Shown here: one piece after another, positions 23,725 to 33,351 of the stretch | How the letters are laid out: each line of letters opens with the position of its first letter | Position numbering within the stretch: position 1 is the first letter of the stretch | From: Chitinophagales bacterium | Lineage (GTDB): Bacteria > Bacteroidota > Bacteroidia > Chitinophagales > Chitinophagaceae | Assembly (NCBI GenBank): GCA_013298665.1 | Contig: JAAFIK010000031.1 | Coordinates: forward strand, 1-53,271 | Reading direction: 5' to 3' | DNA: 53,271 bases | The notes under the pieces: generated by a model | Databases searched by the model: none | The model's input: the letters and a program-made list of their open reading frames with translations, nothing else | Told to the model about the DNA's origin: nothing | Translations under genes and position numbers: made by a program

Positions 23725-25518
23725 TCAGAAATAATTTATGTACCCAAAATGAATTTTTGAGGCCTGCCGCAGGTTGAAGGGCAGGTCGCCGCGTTTACCG
23801 ATGGCATAACTGATGTTGAGCAGCCCGGCCTTTGTTTCAAAAACCATTCCCAATCCGCCACTGAAGAAGTTGTTCTTCAGGTTTACGGACTGGTAGCGGT
23901 TAACGACCATACCGGCGTCAGAAAAGCCAAAGAAATAACTGTTGAGTCCTACCAGTATCCTGTACTCACCCGAGGCTACGGCATACTGTGTGGCATAAAT
24001 GCTTTCTTCATCAAAGCCCCTGAGCAGACGGTAGCCCCCGATCTGAAAGAGCTCATTCCTGAAAATATTTTCGCTGCTGAAGGCGCCAAGGCTGAGCGTT
24101 GCTTTGAACGTGGTACGTTGCGTAACGGGAAAAAAATGAGCAGCCCTTAGTTTTACGCGCAACTGGTAACTTTTCAGCTTTACCGAGTCGTACAAACTGG
24201 CATAATCAAAGCCCGGATCTTTCAGGCTAAGGATATCGCTGTTGGTTTTTATTTTTTTGATGCCGGCTGCCACGCTGATGCTGAAGTCATTACCACTGCG
24301 GGGATTGAGGCGGTAATCGGTATTGTTCCACTCATAATCTATACCCACACTCATGGCACTCACATCGATATTCGGCGGGAGTTTCCGGGTGAGTTTTACC
24401 TGATTGGTGTCGGCACCGGCACCCAGCAGGAAACTGCTCTGGTTCTGAAAAAAGAGTTTGCCGGACTGGCTGGCCGACAACAGGTATTGGATACCCAACT
24501 GTGCATTGATCTGCAAAAAGGTAGAATCCTTCTTAAAGAGCCCAAAAGCAAAGTCGATACCAAAGGGGCTGTTGAATAAATAAGGTTGCTGGTAACCGAG
24601 GTTGAGCCTTGGTGATTTCAGTTGCAACTGCTGCCAGTTGAGCAGGATGGTTTCGCCACCGGCCAGTACATTTTTCAGGTTGAGGTTAACATCTCCGGTA
24701 AGTTGCAACTTACCGGATTCGTTATTGGAGGGTAAAAACCCGATCAGGAAATTGATCTGACTGCTCCTTTTGGGTTGCAGGTAAAGGTTGAGGATGGCAC
24801 CACTGCCAAGCATGGTCAGGTCGGAGGGTTGTGCTTCCTGTATATAGGGCAATTCCAGGAGGCGTTTACCCACTTTATCCAGTTTATCGCGGCTAAATAC
24901 ACTACCATTCCGTATGCCGAGGTAATGCTGCAAAAAGGTAGACCGGATTTTTCCCTTACCAAATACACGGATGCTGTCGATATGGTATAAAACACCCGTG
25001 TTCACCTTCAGTAGTGCGTTCATCTGGTTGTTTTGCAGCCGGGCACTATCCAGATAGACCATGGCAAAGGGATAGCCATTTTTATCGTAGTAATGAAGGA
25101 TGCGTTGCTGTATCTGCCGGAGGCGCGCAAGGTCAATCGGCTTACCTGCAAAATCGCGGTCGAGAAACCGGCTTTCTTCCAATGCCCGTTGTTCAATTCC
25201 TACCGGTTGCAGACTTATCCATTGATAAGCCCGGCCAAGGTAAAGCTCGATTGTTGTGGTTGCCGTATCGCTGAAAATACTATCCACAGATGCTGCGGGA
25301 AACCCTTTTGTACGCAGTAAAACCGGCAACTCATCAATATACCGGATGCAGGCAAACTGATTGGGGAAGCTGGTGCGTAACTGCAGGGTTTCGGGTACAA
25401 AGGCACTATCTTTGCCCGTATAACGAATACGCAGGGTATGCTGCCCCAGGCCATCTGTCGCCAGCAGCAACAGCACAGTCTGTACGAGGAAAAAGAGAAT
25501 GATTGCTTTTATGCGCAT
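23725..25518 (-). CDS. Omp85/BamA-TamA superfamily outer-membrane protein
   Basis: A 597-residue protein with an N-terminal signal peptide ('IILFFLVQTVLLLLATDGLGQ'), two or so POTRA-like domains (about 45-250; 'YHIDSIRVFGKGKIRSTFLQHYLGI' region, landmark IDSIRVFGKGKI), and a C-terminal beta-barrel of the bacterial surface antigen type. The diagnostic loop-6 motif appears as 'GGYRLLRGFDEESIYATQY' near residue 505, and the chain ends in aromatic F. It is shorter than BamA (5 POTRAs), so it is more like TamA or a lineage-specific paralogue. Role: assembly or secretion at the outer membrane. It is the first gene of a minus-strand run with DUF4271 and hemD, 67 bases before DUF4271. Confidence 0.9.
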   Translation of the reverse strand: MRIKAIILFFLVQTVLLLLATDGLGQHTLRIRYTGKDSAFVPETLQLRTSFPNQFACIRYIDELPVLLRTKGFPAASVDSIFSDTATTTIELYLGRAYQWISLQPVGIEQRALEESRFLDRDFAGKPIDLARLRQIQQRILHYYDKNGYPFAMVYLDSARLQNNQMNALLKVNTGVLYHIDSIRVFGKGKIRSTFLQHYLGIRNGSVFSRDKLDKVGKRLLELPYIQEAQPSDLTMLGSGAILNLYLQPKRSSQINFLIGFLPSNNESGKLQLTGDVNLNLKNVLAGGETILLNWQQLQLKSPRLNLGYQQPYLFNSPFGIDFAFGLFKKDSTFLQINAQLGIQYLLSASQSGKLFFQNQSSFLLGAGADTNQVKLTRKLPPNIDVSAMSVGIDYEWNNTDYRLNPRSGNDFSISVAAGIKKIKTNSDILSLKDPGFDYASLYDSVKLKSYQLRVKLRAAHFFPVTQRTTFKATLSLGAFSSENIFRNELFQIGGYRLLRGFDEESIYATQYAVASGEYRILVGLNSYFFGFSDAGMVVNRYQSVNLKNNFFSGGLGMVFETKAGLLNISYAIGKRGDLPFNLRQASKIHFGYINYF

Positions 25519-25534
25519 CGGGTATCAAAACTAA

Positions 25535-26683
25535 ATGAATAAATCTGAAAATCAGTTGCCAGGCATTTACGTCCATATTCCATTTTGTAAAAAAGCCTGC
25601 CACTACTGTAACTTCCATTTTTCCACATCACTCCGGCAGCAGGACGACCTGCTTGATGCCATTTGCAGGGAAATTGAGCTGACCCGGCCTTACGAGGCGG
25701 GAGAAAAAGTAGCTACCCTGTATTTCGGGGGCGGCACTCCTTCCTTATTGACTGCTGAAGCGTTGGATATGCTGCTGAATGCGCTGCACAAAAAATTCAG
25801 CATTGATCCACTGGCCGAAATCACACTTGAAGCAAATCCCGATGATATTGATGCTGCCACGCTCAGTGCCTGGCAACGGTCAGGTATCAACCGTTTGAGC
25901 ATCGGCATACAGAGTTTTCAACATGAAGAACTGCTGTGGATGAACCGTGCCCATACCGCCACACAGGCTACCGGGTGCATACAGTTGGTAAAAGATGCGG
26001 GGTTTGACAACTTTTCCGTTGACCTTATTTATGGCTCGCCGCTGCTGGATGATGCTGCCTGGCAAAGGAATGTGGACACCATTATTGAAGCGGATATACC
26101 GCATATCAGTTGTTATGCGCTTACGGTGGAGAAACACACGGCGCTGGACACGCTTATTGCACGCGGAAAAAAGGCACCGGTGGATGCAGAACGGCAGGCA
26201 AAGCAGTTTTTGCTGCTCATGAACTGGCTGGAAACTGCGGGGTATATGCACTATGAAATCAGCAATTTTGCACGGCCGGGAAGCCAGAGCAGGCACAACA
26301 GCAGCTACTGGCAGGGCAGGCCTTACTATGGTTTCGGGCCATCGGCGCATGGTTTTTCGGGCAACCGCCGCCGCTGGAATGTAGCTGATAATGCCCGCTA
26401 TATAAACGCCCTCCGGCAAGGGCATATCCCCTCTGAAGAAGAAATACTTACGCCGGTACAGCAACTCAATGAGTACATCATGATCAGTCTGCGTACAATG
26501 GAGGGATTGGATACCCGCCGCGTAGCCAGCCAGTTTGGCGGATCCTGTAAAGAACAGTTGCACAAAGCTGCCGGACGTTACCTGCGGGGCGGCTTCCTGG
26601 AGAACAGAGGCGATATACTGGTATTAACCAATGCCGGGAAACTGCTGGCCGATGGGATTGCGGCAGACCTGTTTTTCACATGA
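25535..26683 (+). CDS. hemW: Radical SAM haem chaperone HemW
   Basis: A 382-residue radical SAM protein of the HemW (formerly coproporphyrinogen III oxidase-like) family. The iron-sulfur motif CxxxCxxC is C18, C22, C25 in 'IPFCKKACHYCNFHF'. 'LYFGGGTPSLL', 'TLEANPDD', 'NRLSIGIQSF' and 'DLIYGSP' follow in family order, and 'YEISNFARPG' begins the C-terminal HemW domain. HemW inserts haem into respiratory proteins; true HemN differs by having a longer N-terminus. Length fits. It is divergent from the Omp85 gene, 16 bases apart, so the two promoters overlap the coding ends. Confidence 0.95.
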   Translation: MNKSENQLPGIYVHIPFCKKACHYCNFHFSTSLRQQDDLLDAICREIELTRPYEAGEKVATLYFGGGTPSLLTAEALDMLLNALHKKFSIDPLAEITLEANPDDIDAATLSAWQRSGINRLSIGIQSFQHEELLWMNRAHTATQATGCIQLVKDAGFDNFSVDLIYGSPLLDDAAWQRNVDTIIEADIPHISCYALTVEKHTALDTLIARGKKAPVDAERQAKQFLLLMNWLETAGYMHYEISNFARPGSQSRHNSSYWQGRPYYGFGPSAHGFSGNRRRWNVADNARYINALRQGHIPSEEEILTPVQQLNEYIMISLRTMEGLDTRRVASQFGGSCKEQLHKAAGRYLRGGFLENRGDILVLTNAGKLLADGIAADLFFT

Positions 26684-26810
26684 TGACCGCATACAAGGCT
26701 GCGGGTGATGACCGGCAAAGATGAACTCCGCAAAAAAATGGTGGGACCTTGCACGGAATTAATGACCTTTGTAGATACAGTCATTATTCATCCTTTAATC
26801 AAACAACATT

Positions 26811-27791
26811 GTGACCGGCGTTTTTAAAGCCAATAATCCTTCCAACAACTTTTTACTTTTTGTATATGGGCTGTTGCTGAAGTTGCCGATCTTCCTCAGT
26901 CCAGCAATACCTGTTGCCCAGCAAACGGATGGGTTTCTTTTCAAACAATTACTGTCCTGGCTCCAGCCGGCGGGCAGTGGGTTCCCCCTGCTTTATCCTT
27001 TGCTGACCTATGTGCTGCTGTATTCGCAGGCCGTTATGTTCAACCGGCTGGTATCGGTACAGCGGCTGTTGCAAAAGCCCAATTACCTTACAGGCATGAG
27101 CTACCTGCTCCTGACCTCCCTGTTCAGCGAATGGCATGTGTTGTCTGCCCCACTGATCATCAATACGCTTCTGGTATGGGTTTGGGCACAAATGAGCGGT
27201 ATTTATGCCCAGGCCAATCCCAGGGCTACCCTTTTCAATATTGGTATGACCATCGGGGTATCCACTTTTTTTTATTTTCCGGCCATCGCTTTTACCCTGC
27301 TTATTGTTGCCGGACTGGCCATTACCCGTACGTTTCGAATTACCGAATGGCTCATTGCCCTTCTCGGCATTATCACACCATATTATTTCTTACTGGCATA
27401 TCTTTTCCTGACCGATAAATGGAAGGGCTACCATTTTCCCGGTTTCAGCATCAGTCTACCCAGGTTTTCACAAACAGCACTGGCGTATACAGCCATAGGT
27501 ATTATGCTGTTATTCACATTAATCGGGCTGGCATTTGTACAACAGCAACTGCGCCGGCAACTGATACAGACCCGCAAAAGCTGGAGCCTTATTTTTCTTT
27601 ACCTGCTGGTGGCATTCTCTATTCCTTTTATTAATGCCACCCACAGTTTTGAATACTGGGTACTCTGTGCCTGCCCCCTTGCTCCGGTAACGGCAGCCGC
27701 CTTCCTGTACCCGGCACGCAAATGGCTTGCCCCGCTGCTGCACTGGGGGGCAGTGGCCTTTATCGTATTAAAATCGTATTTCCTTCCATAA
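26811..27791 (+). CDS. Multi-pass membrane protein, DUF6427-like
   Basis: A 326-residue integral membrane protein with about ten hydrophobic segments ('[18 protein letters not shown]', '[18 protein letters not shown]', '[28 protein letters not shown]' region, and so on). The start codon is GTG at 26811. The opening '[22 protein letters not shown]' pattern is typical of a Bacteroidota family usually labelled DUF6427. Function unknown; no catalytic motif is seen. It lies 127 bases after hemW and 50 before purQ. From memory, such genes are often near purQ or uracil phosphoribosyltransferase genes. Confidence 0.82.
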   Translation: MTGVFKANNPSNNFLLFVYGLLLKLPIFLSPAIPVAQQTDGFLFKQLLSWLQPAGSGFPLLYPLLTYVLLYSQAVMFNRLVSVQRLLQKPNYLTGMSYLLLTSLFSEWHVLSAPLIINTLLVWVWAQMSGIYAQANPRATLFNIGMTIGVSTFFYFPAIAFTLLIVAGLAITRTFRITEWLIALLGIITPYYFLLAYLFLTDKWKGYHFPGFSISLPRFSQTALAYTAIGIMLLFTLIGLAFVQQQLRRQLIQTRKSWSLIFLYLLVAFSIPFINATHSFEYWVLCACPLAPVTAAAFLYPARKWLAPLLHWGAVAFIVLKSYFLP

Positions 27792-27806
27792 ATAACCATG
27801 GTGACT

Positions 27807-27814
27807 TACCTTTG
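27807..27814 (+). promoter_or_regulatory. -7 promoter element TACCTTTG of purQ
   Basis: A perfect TAnnTTTG. It ends 27 bases before the ATG at 27842, giving a predicted leader of about 20 bases, and lies just after the end of the DUF6427-like gene. Confidence 0.55.
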
Positions 27815-27841
27815 TGTCATTCACCACTAATTATTGTTTAC

Positions 27842-28528
27842 ATGAAATTTGGCGTTGTTGTTTTTCCGGGTTCCAATTGTGACAGGGATATGATTGATGC
27901 CTTGCGGGAAGATCTGGGGCAGGAGGTGGTTGCGCTCTGGCATAAGGATAAAGACATCAGTATGTTTAATACCGATGACTGCATTGTACTACCAGGCGGT
28001 TTCAGCTTTGGCGATTACCTGCGCTGCGGTGCAATTGCCCGGTTCAGCCCTATGATGCAAAGCGTTATCGGCTTTGCCCGGGAGGGCGGCAAGGTACTGG
28101 GCATTTGTAATGGATTCCAGATTCTTTGTGAAAGTGGCTTACTGCCCGGTGTCCTGCTCCGTAATGGCCACCAGCAGTTTGTATGTAAAAACGTATATAT
28201 CAAGGAGGCTGCCGCTGAAGGAGGATTGCCACTGAAGATACCGGTAGCCCATGGCGAAGGGCGCTTTTTTGCTGATGCAGATACTTTGGCCGGCATAGAA
28301 ATGCACCGGCAGGTAATTTACCGCTATTGCGATGAAAATGGTCATGTTGGCGAAAACCATAATCCCAACGCTGCCGTACATCATATCGCAGGTATTTGCA
28401 ACAGGGAGAGAAACGTATTTGGTATGATGCCTCACCCGGAGCGGGCTTGTAGCGCTGCATTGGGTAATACAGATGGCCAAAAGGTATTTGAGCACCTGTT
28501 TGGCATCGTTCCTGCAGTATTGGTATGA
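27842..28528 (+). CDS. purQ: Phosphoribosylformylglycinamidine synthase subunit PurQ
   Basis: A 228-residue glutamine amidotransferase that supplies ammonia to the FGAM synthase PurL in de novo purine synthesis. The start '[16 protein letters not shown]' is the family's exact opening and argues against the longer open frame from 27722. The class I triad is C89 in 'LGICNGFQ', and H198 and E200 in 'MMPHPERAC'. '[21 protein letters not shown]' is conserved PurQ sequence. This is the small PurQ, so a separate PurL (and PurS) is expected elsewhere. Own promoter just upstream. Confidence 0.98.
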   Translation: MKFGVVVFPGSNCDRDMIDALREDLGQEVVALWHKDKDISMFNTDDCIVLPGGFSFGDYLRCGAIARFSPMMQSVIGFAREGGKVLGICNGFQILCESGLLPGVLLRNGHQQFVCKNVYIKEAAAEGGLPLKIPVAHGEGRFFADADTLAGIEMHRQVIYRYCDENGHVGENHNPNAAVHHIAGICNRERNVFGMMPHPERACSAALGNTDGQKVFEHLFGIVPAVLV

Positions 28529-28592
28529 TTGATTTTAACAATTTATTGCTGTAAGGGACACTTATTTTTACAGGATAATAAAAAACAAACGG

Positions 28593-29042
28593 ATGAAAAA
28601 GATGATTTTTGCCTTATTGATGCTGGTAGCAGGTTACACAGTTCAGGCGCAAACGGGCAACGCGGTAAACTGGACATTTACGGCTAAAAAGACCGGTGAT
28701 AAAACATACGAACTTCACATGAAGGCTACTATTGCCAGTAAATACCATTTATACGCCCAGAAAAATATAGAAGATGTGTCTGCGGCTACCATCAGTTTTA
28801 CCAAAAACCCTCTCCTTACCTTCCAGGGCAGCGTTAAAGAAGTGGGTAAACTCATTTCAAAATACGAAGACATCTGGAAAGCTAAAGTCAACTATTTTGA
28901 AAACAGTGTTGATTTTGTACAGGTGGTTAAATCAAAAGTTGCTATTCCTGTTACGGTTAAGGGAACTGTTAATTATATGGTATGCAATGAAAAACAATGT
29001 CTGCCTCCCAAAGATGTTCCTTTTGAAGTAAAGTTAAACTAA
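28593..29042 (+). CDS. Stand-alone DsbD-alpha-like periplasmic thiol protein
   Basis: A 149-residue exported protein. Residues 1-20 are a signal peptide (ending AQAQ-like 'YTVQAQ'). The rest matches the N-terminal (alpha) domain of DsbD, a periplasmic immunoglobulin-like domain that passes electrons to substrates. The redox pair is C131 and C136 in 'VNYMVCNEKQCLPP', which is the usual C-x4/5-C arrangement. The DsbD gene starts 57 bases later, and that protein carries a related N-terminal domain with both cysteines replaced by phenylalanine. This small protein therefore probably supplies the missing redox pair in trans (inference). A TATTTTTA at 28563-28570 is a possible -7. Confidence 0.85.
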   Translation: MKKMIFALLMLVAGYTVQAQTGNAVNWTFTAKKTGDKTYELHMKATIASKYHLYAQKNIEDVSAATISFTKNPLLTFQGSVKEVGKLISKYEDIWKAKVNYFENSVDFVQVVKSKVAIPVTVKGTVNYMVCNEKQCLPPKDVPFEVKLN

Positions 29043-29099
29043 TGTGCTGACCGTCCCGAAAGGCGTTTGCATCAATAATCATCACTTACAGGTTTTACA

Positions 29100-31043
29100 A
29101 TGAAATATCGTTCATTCATTATTGCCATACTTTTTACGGTGGCAGGAGGATCACTTTTTGCCCAGAAAGCCCAGTGGCAGTTTAAAGCCGTTAAAGCCAG
29201 TGATGGTTTGCAATTATCAGTTACGGGTACTCTTGCTGCGGATACAGTCGTATATGCGTTTGGCAACAAAGAGGGTCTGCCGGTTACCACCATCGAATGG
29301 GATAGCGCCATTGCCAGCAATATAATCGTGGGCAGTATTGCCGAACCTGCAGCACAAAAGAAAAAAGAAGCCTTGCTCGACAATGCCGAAGTGGCGTATC
29401 ATGATAAAACTTTTTCAGCAACACTCAACCTGGCGGTGAAGGGCGAACTTCCTTACCTGAAAGGGACCTTGAATTATATGGGCTTTACGGGTAAAGAATT
29501 TGTTGGCCCTATCCCGGTAGAATTTTACCTGAAAAAGCAGGCGGATGGCAGTTTCAGTGGCGGGGAGTTTGTATTGGCTGAAAACAACCAGCAACTCACC
29601 CTCAGCAGCGTAGACCTCAAAAATCCGGCGAGCAATTGCGGTATTGAGCCGGTTAAGGACAATAGCAGTCTTTGGAAGAATTTTCTGCTGGGATTGCTTG
29701 GCGGACTGGTTGCCCTGATTACGCCCTGTGTATTTCCGATGATCCCCCTTACGGTTTCCTTTTTTACAAAAAAAGCTGCAGATAAATCCAAGGGAGTAGG
29801 TAAGGCTACAATGTATGGTCTCTTTATCTTCCTTATTTATGTATCGCTGAGTATTCCGTTTCACGTTATTGGCAATGTGGATAAACAGATTTATAACGCC
29901 ATCTCCACCAATGTCTACCTGAACCTGATATTTTTTATCATATTTGTCGTATTTGCCATCTCGTTTTTCGGGTTTTTCGAAATCACATTACCGGGGTCTA
30001 TTGCCAATAAGGCCGACTCAAAGCGGGGTACCAACCTGCTGGGTATCTTCTTTATGGCGCTTACACTGGCAATTGTCTCTTTTTCCTGTACAGGCCCGAT
30101 ATTAGGTTCATTACTGGCAGGCACGGCCGCCGATGGTGCCTGGCCATTAACAGCGGGATTGGCTGGCTTTGGGCTTGCACTGGGATTACCCTTTGCACTT
30201 TTTGCCATGTTTCCCGGCTGGTTGTCTTCACTCCCCCGTTCGGGCGGATGGTTGGATACGGTGAAAGTGGTGCTGGGCTTTGTAGAGTTGGCACTGGCCT
30301 TCAAGTTTTTCTCCAACGCAGACCTTACCGGTCACTGGGGTATCCTCAAAAGAGAAATATTCCTGGGTGCCTGGGTTGTACTGGCATTGGGCTGTTTTGC
30401 CTACCTGATGGGATGGTTCAGTTTCAAAAAACAGTACAGCAAACCCGTGATCGGTAAAACGCGGATAATTTTCGCCCTGCTTTTCCTGGCCATTGGCATT
30501 TACCTTGCGCCAGGGGTAACCAATACTGGTTATGCGAGGCTCAGCCTCGTGAGCGGTTTTCCTCCACCGGCCTGCTACAGTGTCTATACAACACCTGTTA
30601 ATTGCGATAAACCCATCGACGATTTTTTTGCCGCCCAAAAGCTGGCTAAGGAAAAGAATAAACCCCTGCTTATCGATTTTACCGGATGGGCTTGTGTCAA
30701 TTGTCGTAAAATGGAAGAAAATGTATGGGTAAAGAAAGTGGTGAAGGAGCAGATGGATAAATTCATCCTTGTATCGCTGTATGTAGACGATAAAAAAGCA
30801 CTGCCGGTAGACGAGCAGTTCCTGTTTAAGGATAAGGATGGCAACCAGAAAAAGATTATTACGATCGGCGATAAGTGGGGTAATTTCCAGGCAGAAAATT
30901 TCGGTGCAGTATCACAGCCCTGGTATGTATTGCTGTCTCCCGACGGGCGTTTGCTTAATCCACCGGTAGGTTACACCCCCGATGCGGATGAATATGCCAA
31001 ATGGCTGGAGTGCGGGTATGGTGCATTTCTGAAGGGCAAATAG
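29100..31043 (+). CDS. dsbD: Thiol:disulfide interchange protein DsbD (cysteine-less N-domain)
   Basis: A 647-residue inner-membrane protein that carries electrons from cytosolic thioredoxin to the periplasm. Signal peptide about 1-21; DsbD-alpha-like domain about 22-150; eight-helix membrane core about 192-475 with C210 ('LITPCVFPMIP') and C330 ('SFSCTGPI'), the paired cysteines of the CcdA/DsbD core; thioredoxin-like domain about 505-640 with CVNC (C532, C535) in 'FTGWACVNCRKMEE'. In the N-domain the redox cysteines are F129 and F134 ('NYMGFTGKEFVGP') where the upstream stand-alone protein has C131 and C136. The other redox pairs are intact, so electrons probably leave through the stand-alone protein. 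It converges with the response regulator gene, 12 bases apart. Confidence 0.95.
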   Translation: MKYRSFIIAILFTVAGGSLFAQKAQWQFKAVKASDGLQLSVTGTLAADTVVYAFGNKEGLPVTTIEWDSAIASNIIVGSIAEPAAQKKKEALLDNAEVAYHDKTFSATLNLAVKGELPYLKGTLNYMGFTGKEFVGPIPVEFYLKKQADGSFSGGEFVLAENNQQLTLSSVDLKNPASNCGIEPVKDNSSLWKNFLLGLLGGLVALITPCVFPMIPLTVSFFTKKAADKSKGVGKATMYGLFIFLIYVSLSIPFHVIGNVDKQIYNAISTNVYLNLIFFIIFVVFAISFFGFFEITLPGSIANKADSKRGTNLLGIFFMALTLAIVSFSCTGPILGSLLAGTAADGAWPLTAGLAGFGLALGLPFALFAMFPGWLSSLPRSGGWLDTVKVVLGFVELALAFKFFSNADLTGHWGILKREIFLGAWVVLALGCFAYLMGWFSFKKQYSKPVIGKTRIIFALLFLAIGIYLAPGVTNTGYARLSLVSGFPPPACYSVYTTPVNCDKPIDDFFAAQKLAKEKNKPLLIDFTGWACVNCRKMEENVWVKKVVKEQMDKFILVSLYVDDKKALPVDEQFLFKDKDGNQKKIITIGDKWGNFQAENFGAVSQPWYVLLSPDGRLLNPPVGYTPDADEYAKWLECGYGAFLKGK

Positions 31044-31055
31044 CCGCAACCCTTT

Positions 31056-31715
31056 TTATACTGCTTTTGCATTCATCGCCATAATGATGGCCTCGGCATT
31101 GGAATGTACATTCAGCTTACGGTAGATATTCCTTATCTGTGTGCGGATGGTTTCCACACTTTTATTCAGCTCTGCCGCAATCATTTTATAACTGAATCCT
31201 TTGACGAGTAACTCCAGTACTTCTTTTTCCTTTTCGCTCAACTGGTGCAGATCATCTTCTGCTTTTTGCGCAGCGGCAGATGGCTTGGGAAAGTGCATCA
31301 GTATCTTGGCCGCAATTGCTGGGGTAAGGGGTGCACCACCATTCACAACATCTTTTATAGCTTCAATGATCTTCTCGGGGCTGCTGCTTTTAAGGATATA
31401 GCCGTTGGCACCCAGGCAAATCGCATTGAGTACTTTATCGTTTTCCTCGAACACCGTAAATATGAGTACTTTGGCATCCGGGTAAACCTGTTTAAGCCGT
31501 TCCAATCCCTCCAGCCCGTTGACATCCGGCATATCAATATCCATGATCAGGATATCCGGTTGCAGGATGCGGTAGAGTTCATCAATATTGGCTGCATTCT
31601 CATACGTACCGGCCACAGTGAAGCCATTTTCACCCTGCAATACTTCACAAAGGCTTTGCTGCATCAAAAGATTATCCTCAAATATCAATATTTTCAAAAC
31701 GGTAAATTTTAGCAA
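31056..31715 (-). CDS. Response regulator, NarL/LuxR family
   Basis: A 219-residue regulator. Receiver domain with acidic pair 'FEDN', phosphoacceptor D59 in 'ILIMDIDMPDVNG', T in 'LIFTVFEE' and K in 'GYILKSSSPE'; C-terminal LuxR helix-turn-helix 'LSEKEKEVLELLVKGFSYKMIAAELNKSVETIRTQIRN', here landmarks LSEKEKEVLELL and ELNKSVETIRTQ. It lies 51 bases after the histidine kinase gene on the same strand, so kinase and regulator form a two-component system. Target genes are unknown. It is distinct in sequence from the orphan regulator at 5781-6440. Confidence 0.94.
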   Translation of the reverse strand: MLKFTVLKILIFEDNLLMQQSLCEVLQGENGFTVAGTYENAANIDELYRILQPDILIMDIDMPDVNGLEGLERLKQVYPDAKVLIFTVFEENDKVLNAICLGANGYILKSSSPEKIIEAIKDVVNGGAPLTPAIAAKILMHFPKPSAAAQKAEDDLHQLSEKEKEVLELLVKGFSYKMIAAELNKSVETIRTQIRNIYRKLNVHSNAEAIIMAMNAKAV

Positions 31716-31766
31716 AGTTAGTACAGACGTGCATTTCAGGCAATACCATAAAGGGGTGAAGTAATT

Positions 31767-33152
31767 TTACGCATGATTTATTTCTTGCGAGGGCAGGGTA
31801 ATTGTCCACTGCGTACCCCTCCCTCTGGCGGTTTGCAATACAGCCTTACCATTAAATTTTTTAACGCGTAACCGGATATTATTCAATCCGTTACCTGCCG
31901 AAGCCAATGCCTCGTCAAAGCCCATTCCATCGTCTTTGGCTTCTACGATGGCCATATCCCGGTTAAAGGAAAGTTGCAATGAAAAGTTCAATGCCTGGCT
32001 ATATTTGGCCGAATTATTAATAATTTCCTTACTGATCAGGTAGATTTCACGCCGCAGAAGCATATCTACCTTTACCTCCTCGGCAGGCTTGTTCACAAAA
32101 AGGCTGTACCGGGTATCGCTGTTTTCGAATGCATTGGTCATAAACTGCTGCAGACGGTTGGTCAGGTGTTGCACCGTATCGTTGGAGGGGTTGTTGCTCC
32201 AGACAATATCGCTCATATTATCAATCATCTGGCGGCTGGTTTCCTCCATCTTAGCCGCCAGCGTCTGCGCAGACTCAGGCCGGGTAGCAATTCTTTTCCT
32301 GAGTACGCTGCTCATCAGGGAAATACTGCTGAGCGTACTGCCGATATCATCATGCAATTCCTGGCTGATGCGGCGGCGTTCTTTTTCCTGCGCCTGATAA
32401 ATGGCACCCAGTTTATCCAGCTCCTGCTGCTGTATCCTGAGCATGGACTCTCTTTGCTCCCGGGCAATACCCTTCAGCCGGGCACCCATTGCAGCCGAAA
32501 AAAACAAGATGTCCAGGAAGATGCCGATAAAGATCCAGCCGATATCAGGAATCCCGAAGAAACTGATGTTTTTTGCATTGGAAACCATTGACAGGGTACC
32601 ACAGCACATATAGGCAATACTCGCTGCAAGGACAAGCCGAAGTATCCCGTTTTTTGAATTGAAAATGAAAGCAATCTGTATGATAACACTGCTGATCATG
32701 AGGGTAAGCCGGAAAATGACGCTGAGTGTCTGGGGTAGTCCATGATACTTATCCTGCTGTGTAAAATAGGAGACAAAGAAAAAACTGAGGGCATAAATGG
32801 GCAGGCTCCAGCTCAGAAAATATTTCCAGTAAAGCCACATGTAGCGCGGCAGGAGGTTATAATGCCTGTAAGCCATGATGCCAAATACAAAATAGAAGTA
32901 GTAATGCGCGGCCTGAAGCACTTCCTCTGTACTGTAATACCAGCGTTGACTGGCACCTTCATCATTAAAAAAGTAATGATTGATCACCCGGTAAGCGATA
33001 AACCCTGCAGTTACAAAAAGATAAAGCGAATAATAGAGAAAAAGTTTTTCCTTCTGGTAGAGAAATACAATAAAATGGTAAAAGCAGGTAGCCAATGCGG
33101 CTCCGCCTGCTATCTGCAAGAGAAATGTATATATAGACCCGTTATCTTCCAT
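31767..33152 (-). CDS. Membrane sensor histidine kinase, HisKA_3 type
   Basis: A 461-residue kinase. The first 225 residues contain about seven membrane segments, resembling the 7TM-DISM type without the extracellular domain. A coiled-coil linker (about 230-258) leads to the phosphoacceptor H267 in 'RRISQELHDDIGSTL', the HisKA_3 signature for NarX-like kinases. The ATPase domain has the N-box 'EIINNSAKYSQ' and the G boxes 'DDGMGFDE' and 'GNGLNNIRLR'. The partner response regulator follows 51 bases later. It is divergent from fadN. The ligand of the membrane domain is unknown. Confidence 0.94.
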   Translation of the reverse strand: MEDNGSIYTFLLQIAGGAALATCFYHFIVFLYQKEKLFLYYSLYLFVTAGFIAYRVINHYFFNDEGASQRWYYSTEEVLQAAHYYFYFVFGIMAYRHYNLLPRYMWLYWKYFLSWSLPIYALSFFFVSYFTQQDKYHGLPQTLSVIFRLTLMISSVIIQIAFIFNSKNGILRLVLAASIAYMCCGTLSMVSNAKNISFFGIPDIGWIFIGIFLDILFFSAAMGARLKGIAREQRESMLRIQQQELDKLGAIYQAQEKERRRISQELHDDIGSTLSSISLMSSVLRKRIATRPESAQTLAAKMEETSRQMIDNMSDIVWSNNPSNDTVQHLTNRLQQFMTNAFENSDTRYSLFVNKPAEEVKVDMLLRREIYLISKEIINNSAKYSQALNFSLQLSFNRDMAIVEAKDDGMGFDEALASAGNGLNNIRLRVKKFNGKAVLQTARGRGTQWTITLPSQEINHA

Positions 33153-33314
33153 TTTTTACTACAAGAGGGCGTTTCAGGGTAATGATATGGATAAAGGTAA
33201 GGAAACCTTTGTAAATGCAGTACTGCCAATCGTCTGCCTATTTCCGTCAACAGCCCGGATGAACCGGGAAACTGTCCTGAAAACAAAAGCCCTTTCTGTA
33301 TCTCTTTTTTCCCT

Positions 33315-33322
33315 TATCTTCG
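33315..33322 (+). promoter_or_regulatory. -7 promoter element TATCTTCG of fadN
   Basis: This matches TAnnTTTG at seven of eight positions; a TTTC at 33293-33296 lies 18 bases upstream as a possible -33. The ATG is at 33352, so the leader would be about 23 bases. Confidence 0.4.
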
Positions 33323-33351
33323 TAAAATAGTTGTTTAACTAACTAATTTTT

